A DNA stretch of 32,758 nucleotides. Origin: Dethiobacter sp. Lineage in GTDB: Bacteria > Bacillota > Dethiobacteria > Dethiobacterales > Dethiobacteraceae. Below are positions 16,344-23,167 of the stretch, piece after piece (the first letter of the stretch is position 1; each line of letters begins with the position of its first letter). A program made the translations under genes and the position numbers. The notes below the pieces were generated by a model. That model was not told the DNA's origin and searched no databases. It saw only the letters and a program-made list of their open reading frames with translations. Location: the NCBI GenBank assembly GCA_018335875.1, contig JAGXRN010000024.1, positions 1-32,758 of the forward strand, in the 5' to 3' direction.

Positions 16344-17372
16344 GTGACAATTATACCTGTCAGTATTGTGGGGAGAAAGATAGAGCGCCTGGAAAATGAG
16401 ATAGAAACGCTGACATTTAAGGGGTTGGGATTGAAGGAGGAGGCTATAGAAGAGTTTATCAGGACCAACATTGATTCACTGTTTGGCGATGAACAGAGCC
16501 TTTTAATTGTGGGCCAGCAGGTAAGAAATAAAGAAGGCGGCAGATGTGATCTGGTCGCTATCGATGCCGGTGGCAACCTGGTGCTGATAGAGATTAAAAG
16601 GGATTACGGGGATATAAGAAGCAGAAAGGAAGCGCCTGAGTTCCAGGCCATCAGATATGCTGCAAACTTCGCTGGCATAAAGACGCCGGACGATCTTGTC
16701 AACAAGTTATTTGCCCCGTATATTGAAAAACATCCTTCTGAGTTTAGCGGCACAGAACTCACAGAAACTGAAAAAGCAAAGCGCAAGCTTAGCGAATTCC
16801 TGTCCAGCTATAATGCAGAAAAAAGCTTTAATTTAAAGCAGAGGATAGTGCTTATCGCCTCGGCTTTTGACGCCCAGACACTCTCTGCCTGTGCATGGTT
16901 GTGTGATAATGGGTTGGATATCTGCTGTTTTCAGGTGCACCCGGTAAAGCTCAAAAATCAGTTAATGCTGCATATAGTAAAGATTCTGCCGCCCCCCAAT
17001 ATAGAAGATTACTATGTTGATGTTGAACCGGCCATGAGGGGACAAAAACTTACCGATACAGGTCAGGCCAAAGGCAGCCATTCCCGCATGGGCCAGCTTT
17101 TTGCATGTGGTATAGTTAAAAAAGGAGATATATTGGCCATCAGGAACTTCCCCGGCTCAGAGGCCGTGGTTGTGGATCCTTACTATGTCAGGTTTGATGG
17201 TAAAAAGGTTAAGTATAATAAGTGGGGGCAGAGTGTCACGGGCTGGTCTTCCATCGGTATATATGCCCTGGCGGTGCACCTGAAAAGAGGAAAGACGCTG
17301 GATGAGTTGAGGAAAGAGATACTTGACGACATGGGGGGTAAAGCCGCCAGGCAGCAGATAGAAGACGATTAG
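16344..17372 (+). CDS. DUF91/NucS-like endonuclease with C-terminal RAMA-type domain
   Basis: A 342-aa protein with a GTG start behind GGAGG. The N-terminal half is a PD-(D/E)XK nuclease: AIEEFIRTNIDSLFG (E37), GRCDLVAID (D69) and LVLIEIKRDYGD (E83, K85), all key residues present. The C-terminal ~100 residues (MGQLFACGIVKKGDIL onward, with KYNKWGQSVTGWSSIGIYAL and GKTLDELRKEI) resemble RAMA/DUF4357 domains found attached to restriction-modification enzymes. Likely a DNA-cutting protein in defence or repair. No methylase or helicase is adjacent, so it may act alone. Specificity is unknown. Confidence 0.82.
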   Translation: MTIIPVSIVGRKIERLENEIETLTFKGLGLKEEAIEEFIRTNIDSLFGDEQSLLIVGQQVRNKEGGRCDLVAIDAGGNLVLIEIKRDYGDIRSRKEAPEFQAIRYAANFAGIKTPDDLVNKLFAPYIEKHPSEFSGTELTETEKAKRKLSEFLSSYNAEKSFNLKQRIVLIASAFDAQTLSACAWLCDNGLDICCFQVHPVKLKNQLMLHIVKILPPPNIEDYYVDVEPAMRGQKLTDTGQAKGSHSRMGQLFACGIVKKGDILAIRNFPGSEAVVVDPYYVRFDGKKVKYNKWGQSVTGWSSIGIYALAVHLKRGKTLDELRKEILDDMGGKAARQQIEDD

Positions 17373-17408
17373 CTTCCCTGCCTGCGCCCCTGGGATAAAG
17401 CCTTACGG

Positions 17409-17687
17409 TTATTTTAGAAATTGTTCGCCAAAGTACTCGCATTTCTGAACCATTTCTGCATCCGGGTTCCAGTAGCCCTTGAGCCCGTCATTAACTACTT
17501 CAAAGCCGGCCTCTTTGAGTTTTTCAGTCACAACTCCCACAGACTCGCCACTCCAACCATAACTGCCGAAAGCGGCGGCTTTTTTATTTTTAAAGGCCAG
17601 CCCTTTCATCTCCTCCAATATGGCGGCTACTGCGGAGAGGATTCCTTTGTTGATGGTGGAAGAACCTACAAGGATAGCCTTGCGTCG
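17409..17687 (-). pseudogene. C-terminal remnant of a flavodiiron protein (FprA)
   Basis: The minus-strand frame gives AILVGSSTINKGILSAVAAI, MKGLAFKNKKAAAFGSYGWS and VVNDGLKGYWNPD, the flavodoxin end of A-type flavoproteins, which detoxify O2 or NO in anaerobes. A native protein is about 400 aa with an N-terminal beta-lactamase-like di-iron domain; here only about 93 residues remain, with a stop just upstream of the homology (~17700). An internal ATG at 17618 would give only 69 aa. Probably non-functional. Confidence 0.75.
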
Positions 17688-17755
17688 AGGTTACACAGGG
17701 CACTGTTTTTTGCACATAGTATATCAGCAACAATATCAGCAAGGAGGTGATATAA

Positions 17756-18137
17756 TTGAATAATTACAGGTTTACACGCGCCATGGTCCCTGTTACAGAA
17801 TCGCAGATTCCACGTCCGCCTAAAAAATGTGACGGGGACAGAAACGGGCCAACCCATGCCCATCGTTGGCGGGGCTGTGCAGCTTAATGCGCGTACAATT
17901 GTAAGGGCTACTTTCAACCGCCCGGTATCCAGGGCCTTCTTTTTCCTCGAGCCTACCGGGACAGAGACTTGTGAACTTGCCCGTCTGATTGGTATTGATT
18001 GTCCCAGTGCAGTCACCGGAGTAGCTGAGATTCTTTGGCAGGTGCCGCCGGGTACCCTGGACCGCGTCTTTGTTGTTGCCTGCTTAAACAGCTGCTGTGC
18101 CAAATCGGATGAGGTGCTCGTCGTTCGCAACAGTTAG
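17756..18137 (+). pseudogene. Uncharacterised gene with an apparent frameshift
   Basis: A very strong SD, AAGGAGGTGAT (17741-17751), serves only the TTG at 17756, which opens NNYRFTRAMVPVTESQIP and then runs into a stop at 17886. The +1 frame, entered after the A6 run at 17822-17827, gives a 102-residue sequence with a start codon (GTG 17829) but no SD: GTETGQPMPIVGGAV, RATFNRPVSRAFFFLEPTG and VACLNSCCAKSDEVLVVRN. The joined product would be about 126 aa, beta-rich, with paired Cys. I do not recognise it. Options are an indel pseudogene, a sequencing error, or +1 frameshifting. Confidence 0.5.
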
Positions 18138-18144
18138 CGTCAAG

Positions 18145-18166
18145 ACCACGGACTCTAGTCCGTGGT
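18145..18166. repeat. Perfect 10-bp inverted repeat with 2-nt centre
   Basis: ACCACGGACT (18145-18154) pairs with AGTCCGTGGT (18157-18166). No T tract follows. It lies 22 bp upstream of the csoR-like promoter, so it may terminate the previous gene or bind a regulator. Confidence 0.5.
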
Positions 18167-18187
18167 ACGTATTATTCAGACTTTTTA

Positions 18188-18216
18188 TTGACCCTTGCAA
18201 TAAAAATGGATAAAAT
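18188..18216 (+). promoter_or_regulatory. Promoter of the CsoR-family regulator
   Basis: TTGACC (18188-18193), 17-nt spacer, TAAAAT (18211-18216), about 47 nt before the start codon. Confidence 0.65.
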
Positions 18217-18262
18217 AAAGTAAACCCTGAGCATTGAACAATAGAGGGAGGAAAATTAAATT

Positions 18263-18547
18263 GTGAGCGGTACACATAAGCATAAAAATATAGAAGATGT
18301 TATAAAGCGGTTATCCAGGATAGAAGGCCATGTGCGGGGAGTTAAGCTAATGGCGGCACAGGGTAAAAGCTGTGAAGAACTGCTTTTACAGATATCTGCC
18401 ATAAGAGGCGCCCTCGATAAAGCCGGCAAGCTTATTCTCGATGATCACCTTGAAGGGTGCCTGATAGACATCATAAAAGAGAGTGACGAAAGCGACCGCA
18501 CAGACGCCCTTGTTAAACTTAAGGAAGCTATACATAGATTTATCTGA
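18263..18547 (+). CDS. CsoR/RcnR/InrS-family metal-sensing repressor
   Basis: A 94-aa all-helical tetrameric repressor; RLSRIEGHVRGVKLM is the family's DNA-facing helix. The metal ligands of the family are present: C37, H62 and C66. There is also a His at residue 5, exactly 32 residues before the first Cys, the spacing of the N-terminal ligand in nickel sensors InrS and RcnR. The set H-C-H-C is therefore more InrS-like than copper CsoR-like (x-C-H-C). The GTG start lies behind GGGAGG. It converges on the P1B ATPase gene, its probable target, and the two share a terminator region. Confidence 0.88.
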   Translation: MSGTHKHKNIEDVIKRLSRIEGHVRGVKLMAAQGKSCEELLLQISAIRGALDKAGKLILDDHLEGCLIDIIKESDESDRTDALVKLKEAIHRFI

Positions 18548-18561
18548 TATTGCTTAAAAAA

Positions 18562-18593
18562 TACCCCCGCTTTGAAAAATCAAAGCGGGGGTG
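18562..18593 (-). terminator. Bidirectional terminator between the CsoR-like gene and the P-type ATPase gene
   Basis: A perfect 13-bp stem ACCCCCGCTTTGA/TCAAAGCGGGGGT with an AAAA loop. On the minus strand it is followed by ATTTTTT, so it best serves the ATPase gene. Confidence 0.88.
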
Positions 18594-18606
18594 TTTATAC
18601 CCATGA

Positions 18607-20634
18607 TCAGGAGTGTACGTGTTCCTGCCTGTAAACTGTTTTAATATATTCAGGCTTCATTTCAGGCATGCTTACATAGGATAAAAGCCTGGCAGAATTA
18701 CCTACCACTGCCACAGACGCGACATTGTGAATAATAGCAGCTGAAATAGGTGTCAGTGTACCCAGGCTGCCTAAAATCATACCTATGACATTTACAGCTA
18801 CTGCAAAGGCCCATATATTCTGACCGATAATAGTTAAAGCCCTGCGGCTGAGTCCCAGAACTTCAGGTATCATAAGCAGTTCATCGCCCATAAGCGCTAT
18901 GTCTGAAGCTTCAATAGCCACATCAGTGCCTGCGGCGCCCATGGCTATCCCTATGTCGGACAGCACCAGGGCAGGGCCGTCATTTACCCCGTCACCTATC
19001 ATAGCCACTATTTCTTTCTGGCTCTGTAGTTCGCGCACTATGTTAAGCTTATCTTCAGGAAAGAGTTCGGCGCGAAAATCAGTAACGCCTACTTGTTTCG
19101 CGATTGCCTTAGCTGTTGCGGGGTTATCGCCAGTGAGCATTATAATTTTGTGTATTCCGCGCTCTTTCAGCGCGGCAACAGTACGGGCGGCCGTTTGCCT
19201 CACAGTATCAGCAACAGACAGGCCTCCGATTACTTCCTTGTTAGCTGTAACCAGAAGTACTGTTTCACCGCAGGCCTCCCTCTCACTCAAGAAAGCTTCT
19301 ACCTCAGGAGCAAGATTTTGCCCTGCAGCAATACGCTTATTACCGACCTCCACTTCCATCCCGTCAACAACTGCGCACACACCGCGGCTTATTTCCATCG
19401 TGAAATCCTCTGTTTTGCAGAGCGGTAAACCGATAGAGCGGGCCTTTTTCACAATAGCTTTTGCTATGGGGTGTTCCGACTTTTCTTCAGCCGAGGCGGC
19501 AATAGTCAGTATATCCATCTCATCTTTAGCACTGAAACTCCTGATCTTCACCACTTCAGGCCGGCCGTTGGTAAGAGTGCCTGTTTTATCAAAAAGCACC
19601 GCGGTTACCCGGCCTGCAGTTTCCAGTGTTACACCGCCCTTGATAAGAGCGCCCCTTTTGGCTGCGTTGCCCACACTGGCTACCACGGCGGTGGGAGTAG
19701 CAAGAACGAGTGCACAGGGGCAGGCAATGACAAGGATGGTAACCGCACGGATGAGGTGCCCTGTAAGCATAAACACAAGGGCAGCCAATACCAGGACTAC
19801 CGGGGTAAAGTAACCTGCAAATCTGTCTGCAACTCTTTGCGCCTGGCCTTTGTTATCCTGCGCCTCTTTCACTACGCGGATAATCTTCCCCAGCGTAGTA
19901 TCGGCACCGACTTTTTCCACCATGACCTCAAGCGCTCCGTATTCAACAACAGTGCCGGCATAAACTTTATCTCCGTCCGCTTTATCCACCGGCAAAGATT
20001 CTCCTGTAATTGATGCCTCATTGACGGCAGCAACTCCGGTTACAACTTTTCCGTCTACAGGGACCTTTTCACCGGGCCTGACTAAGACGACCTGATTTTT
20101 GCATACCTGTTTAAGGGGGACAGTCACCCACTCATCGCCACTGCGTACTGTTGCCAATGAAGGGGTCAGTTTAATCAACTCTCTTACTGCGTTCCTGGTT
20201 TTCTCAAGGGTTAGAGATTCAATAGATTCTCCAACAATCATCATCCAGCCTACAATGGCTGCGGCAATAAAATCTTCCACATAAACGGTAGCCACCATGG
20301 CTATGAAGACTAACAGCCCTGCCGTTATTTTGCGCGACTGCAGGGTTGCCTTAAATGTTGACCAAAATATTTGCCCACCCGCTATTGTCAGTGGGATCAA
20401 AGCCAGATGGAACCCAAGCATTTCGTTGATGTTCTTAAAAGCAGACAGAATTATTAACAGCAGGAGGAACAAAGGATAACTGAAATTCATGGCATGCTCC
20501 AGGCCTGTGCGTAAATAAGTAACAGTATCCTTATGGGGCTGCTGCCCTTGATGATGGCTATGCTGCTCCGTATGATGGTGCTCTTCTTCTTCAGTTGAAA
20601 TGTCATCAAGAATTCCGTGGTGACCTTCATGCAT
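18607..20634 (-). CDS. P1B-type heavy-metal efflux ATPase
   Basis: About 675 aa, a metal pump of the inner membrane. Visible motifs: actuator TGES (ASITGESLPVDK), CPC in the channel helix (ACPCALVLATP), phosphorylation site DKTGTLT, SEHPIAKA and hinge GDGVND. There is no classic N-terminal heavy-metal domain; instead the first 34 residues hold ten His. The last membrane region reads TPISAAIIHNVASVAVVGNS: His replaces the Met-x2-Ser-Ser pattern of copper pumps and the Asp of Zn/Cd pumps, so the metal is unclear (Ni, Co, Zn or other). ATG 20634 is preferred over TTG 20640 because GGAAGTGAT is better spaced. It lies 15 nt after the His-rich peptide gene. Confidence 0.93.
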   Translation of the reverse strand: MHEGHHGILDDISTEEEEHHHTEQHSHHQGQQPHKDTVTYLRTGLEHAMNFSYPLFLLLLIILSAFKNINEMLGFHLALIPLTIAGGQIFWSTFKATLQSRKITAGLLVFIAMVATVYVEDFIAAAIVGWMMIVGESIESLTLEKTRNAVRELIKLTPSLATVRSGDEWVTVPLKQVCKNQVVLVRPGEKVPVDGKVVTGVAAVNEASITGESLPVDKADGDKVYAGTVVEYGALEVMVEKVGADTTLGKIIRVVKEAQDNKGQAQRVADRFAGYFTPVVLVLAALVFMLTGHLIRAVTILVIACPCALVLATPTAVVASVGNAAKRGALIKGGVTLETAGRVTAVLFDKTGTLTNGRPEVVKIRSFSAKDEMDILTIAASAEEKSEHPIAKAIVKKARSIGLPLCKTEDFTMEISRGVCAVVDGMEVEVGNKRIAAGQNLAPEVEAFLSEREACGETVLLVTANKEVIGGLSVADTVRQTAARTVAALKERGIHKIIMLTGDNPATAKAIAKQVGVTDFRAELFPEDKLNIVRELQSQKEIVAMIGDGVNDGPALVLSDIGIAMGAAGTDVAIEASDIALMGDELLMIPEVLGLSRRALTIIGQNIWAFAVAVNVIGMILGSLGTLTPISAAIIHNVASVAVVGNSARLLSYVSMPEMKPEYIKTVYRQEHVHS

Positions 20635-20649
20635 AACCAATCACTTCCT

Positions 20650-20847
20650 TTAATTGAAAATTAAACGAAAAAGAAATACTAAAACGATTGAGAGGGCAAT
20701 AATACCCAGTGTTTTAGTCATATTCTTCGATGTGGCTGTACTCCCGTGGGGGGTTTTTTCACTGCCGCATGCATTGCACGAATGTGAATCATGATTGTGA
20801 TGTTCTTCCCCGACGCCGTCAAGAATGCCATGGTGCCCTTCATGCAT
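20650..20847 (-). CDS. Small His-rich single-span membrane protein
   Basis: 65 aa from the ATG at 20847, chosen because AGGAGG lies 9 nt upstream; a longer in-frame start at 20898 lacks support. It opens MHEGHHGILDGVGEEHHNHD, includes a possible CNAC metal knuckle, and ends in one membrane helix (TLGIIALSIVLVFLFRLIF). The first ten residues are identical to those of the downstream ATPase. It could act as a membrane-tethered metal donor or buffer for the pump (inference). Family unknown to me. Confidence 0.75.
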   Translation of the reverse strand: MHEGHHGILDGVGEEHHNHDSHSCNACGSEKTPHGSTATSKNMTKTLGIIALSIVLVFLFRLIFN

Positions 20848-20942
20848 TATTTTTCGCCTCCTTTTTATCTTTACGGATTTGGAAATATGTGATAACATAT
20901 AATCACCCTCCCGGACTGGTAAGCGTATAGCCCTTACACCCC

Positions 20943-20998
20943 ATCCCCCGGGAGGGGATATCTAATTATATTAAACCACACTCTTTTTCGGGTGTCAA
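20943..20998 (-). promoter_or_regulatory. Promoter and GC-rich candidate operator of the metal efflux unit
   Basis: Minus strand: TTGACA (20998-20993), 17-nt spacer, TTTAAT (20975-20970). Just downstream an inverted repeat ATCCCC-CGGGA-GGGGAT (20943-20959) covers the expected early transcribed region. CsoR, RcnR and InrS bind G/C-tract palindromes of this type, so this is the natural operator candidate. Confidence 0.6.
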
Positions 20999-21017
20999 CA
21001 GTTTGAGAGGGAAATCA

Positions 21018-22169
21018 GTGTCTGAAATGAGCGATAGAATAATGGATTGGCACTCGCTGCTCGGGGAAGCTGTGGATGCTCTTCAATTTATGATTTCTGT
21101 TGACACTTCCCGGGGCTCGGAAACCATCCTTGCACAATATCTCAGACAGTTGCTGCTAAAAGATGATTTAGCCGCAGATATCTATGAGCCCTGTCCCGGG
21201 CGAGGCTCTCTGGTGGCACTGCTTCCTGGAGGCCCCAAGCCTCCTCTGGTGCTGCTAAGCCACTTGGACACAGCCCCGGCCAAGAGCTCTGATTGGCCTT
21301 TTCCTCCCTTTGCCGGCGTTTTACGGGAAAACATGATTTGCGGCCGCGGCGCAATAGATTGTAAAGGCCTTGCCGCTGTCCACATGGTAGTTTTTATGGC
21401 TGTCAAGCGTCTTGGACTTAAGCTGGACCGGGATCTCTACTTTGTCAGTACTGCGGGTGAGGAAGGAGGAGGCCACATCGGCGCGTCCTGGCTTTTAACC
21501 CACCTGCCCCAACTAAGACGGACAGGGTATGTTCTCGGCGAAGGAGGAGGCTTCACACTAAATACAGGGAGGGAGCTTTTCCAGCTGTGCCAGGTAGGGG
21601 AGAAAGGAAAATTAAAAATCTCCCTACAAACAGAGCTGACAAAGCGCCGGGTAGATTCGCTGGCCATGGCTTCAGCAGGGAAGATGGCAACAGCATTCAA
21701 CCTTGACTTGCCTTTGGGCCTTGGAGAGAAGCTCGATGTGAAAAGTATGACATCTAATAAGGTACATACTGAGGGCAAAGATATTATCTTTGAAATTTTA
21801 CCGGGTGTGGATCCGGGCAGGTTGTTGGAGAGTTTTACAAAGGAAATCTGCAAAGCTGACCCCCAAGCTCTTATAACCATTAAAGAGCGGACTGAAGGTA
21901 CTCTAAGCGATGTGAACACGCCGCTGTATAAAGAGCTGTCAAAACAGGCCAATAATCTGCAGGAAGTCAGCGTAACCCCATTTATAACGCCGGGCTACAG
22001 TGACAACCGTTTCTTCCGGGGACTTGGTGCAAATGTTTACGGTTTTCAGCCCCTTTTTCCTGACTGTAATCCAGGCTGGGTTCATGGAACAGGCGAACGA
22101 ATAAGCACATCGTCATTAGCGGCGGGTATTAAAATTCTTATTAAAACGGTAACAGCTGTATTTTCTTAA
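21018..22169 (+). CDS. M20-family zinc peptidase/deacylase
   Basis: About 383 aa. M20 metal-site motifs are in order: LVLLSHLDTAPA (His, Asp), GRGAIDCKG (bridging Asp), STAGEEGGG (catalytic and metal Glu), GYSDNRFF and the C-terminal VHGTGERIS (His). The family cleaves amino acids or acyl groups from peptides and N-acyl amino acids, e.g. ArgE, DapE, PepT. Starts at 21003 (TTG), 21018 (GTG) and 21027 (ATG) are possible; GAGAGGG is best spaced for GTG 21018. It is the first gene of a same-strand run through an ABC importer, suggesting it acts on the imported compound. Exact substrate unknown. Confidence 0.88.
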   Translation: MSEMSDRIMDWHSLLGEAVDALQFMISVDTSRGSETILAQYLRQLLLKDDLAADIYEPCPGRGSLVALLPGGPKPPLVLLSHLDTAPAKSSDWPFPPFAGVLRENMICGRGAIDCKGLAAVHMVVFMAVKRLGLKLDRDLYFVSTAGEEGGGHIGASWLLTHLPQLRRTGYVLGEGGGFTLNTGRELFQLCQVGEKGKLKISLQTELTKRRVDSLAMASAGKMATAFNLDLPLGLGEKLDVKSMTSNKVHTEGKDIIFEILPGVDPGRLLESFTKEICKADPQALITIKERTEGTLSDVNTPLYKELSKQANNLQEVSVTPFITPGYSDNRFFRGLGANVYGFQPLFPDCNPGWVHGTGERISTSSLAAGIKILIKTVTAVFS

Positions 22170-22246
22170 AAAGGCAATTTAAACATGATAAAGAATTTAA
22201 ATTTATGAATTAAACAAAAAAAATTATATTAGAGGAGGAAATAAAT

Positions 22247-23005
22247 ATGTCAGGTAAAAGGTTGTTATTGCTCGGAGTATACGGCATGGAGGTTGTAGAG
22301 GCAGGCGGGGCATTAGCAAAAAATGTTCTGGCGGGAGGAAAGTCATATGCCAACATCATGCTATCCTCAGAAGCTTCTCGTCCACAAGTCACTGAAGCAG
22401 CTAAAGTCTTAGGAGTCGAAGTCAGTTTTTCAGGATTTTCTTATGGACTGGTAGATTTAAGCGCGGAATCCAAGAAAAAGCTGATCAAGGTTGTCAGGGA
22501 AGTAAAGCCGGACATTATTATTACCCAGGATCCTGAGCATTCATTCCATGACCTTGACCCGGACCGACGGCAGGCAATGATCCTTATTTTAGAAGCAATA
22601 GCCCTGGCCTCACGGGATTTCGCTTTGGATGAAATGCCTGGCTTAGAATCTCACCCAATTCCCACAATTTACTATATGACTCCCGAGCACCCCAACTGCC
22701 TGGTTGACGTAGCACCGGTATGGGGTAAAAAGGAAGAAGCTATGGATAAGCTAGGCTCTCAAATGGCGTTTAGCGGCAAGGTTAGCCTGGAGAGGTTTGG
22801 TAAGGATGCTGTAAAAGTGGTTGTCCCTGAAGTGGACGAGCTGTTGAGTAAAAATGATTACTTCTCAATCGGGCGCAGATTGCATCTGGCTACAGATAAA
22901 TCGTTCCATATGTACCATGGCATGTGCAGTCACGGTTCCTTTGCCTTGGCCGAACCATATCGTCTTGATGGTAAATTCCATTTAGATATTTTAACTGATC
23001 AATAA
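22247..23005 (+). CDS. PIG-L/LmbE-fold protein lacking the canonical zinc motif
   Basis: A 252-aa protein with the fold order of PIG-L/LmbE N-deacetylases: N-terminal strand RLLLLGVYGMEVVEAGGALA, then VREVKPDIIITQDPEHSF, HDLDPDRRQAMILILEAIAL, and a C-terminal HMYHGMCSHGS. In active members the first motif is H-P-D-D, giving two zinc ligands and the catalytic Asp; here the aligned positions read V-Y-G-M. The later H-P-D-H equivalent is D-P-D-R. It is therefore either a non-hydrolytic relative or uses other residues (PEHSFHD, YHGMCSH). AGAGGAGG precedes the ATG. It sits between the M20 peptidase and ABC genes. Confidence 0.75.
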   Translation: MSGKRLLLLGVYGMEVVEAGGALAKNVLAGGKSYANIMLSSEASRPQVTEAAKVLGVEVSFSGFSYGLVDLSAESKKKLIKVVREVKPDIIITQDPEHSFHDLDPDRRQAMILILEAIALASRDFALDEMPGLESHPIPTIYYMTPEHPNCLVDVAPVWGKKEEAMDKLGSQMAFSGKVSLERFGKDAVKVVVPEVDELLSKNDYFSIGRRLHLATDKSFHMYHGMCSHGSFALAEPYRLDGKFHLDILTDQ

Positions 23006-23167
23006 ACACATTTCATGTTGTAAAAACATACCAGTTTTATTATTTACCAGCTAGAAGGATTTGTGTAATTTTTATCTAACTTAAGCTAGGTGACATTTTT
23101 ATTGATTTCTCACGTCCCGGCAAGGCCGGGCCATGAAACTATAAAAAAAGGGGGAGACATTTAAAAA

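Noticed and set aside
17666..18130. A 154-aa minus-strand reading frame
   Set aside because: It is an antisense shadow of the 17756-18137 gene, with Arg/Thr/Ser-rich composition and no SD or recognisable domain.
18899..19813. A 304-aa plus-strand reading frame
   Set aside because: Lies wholly inside the P-type ATPase on the opposite strand; Ser/Thr-rich low-complexity translation typical of an antisense frame.
23116..23130. CCCGGC-AAG-GCCGGG hairpin as a riboswitch or attenuator before the binding protein gene
   Set aside because: A single 6-bp stem without T tract or conserved aptamer features; too little to call.
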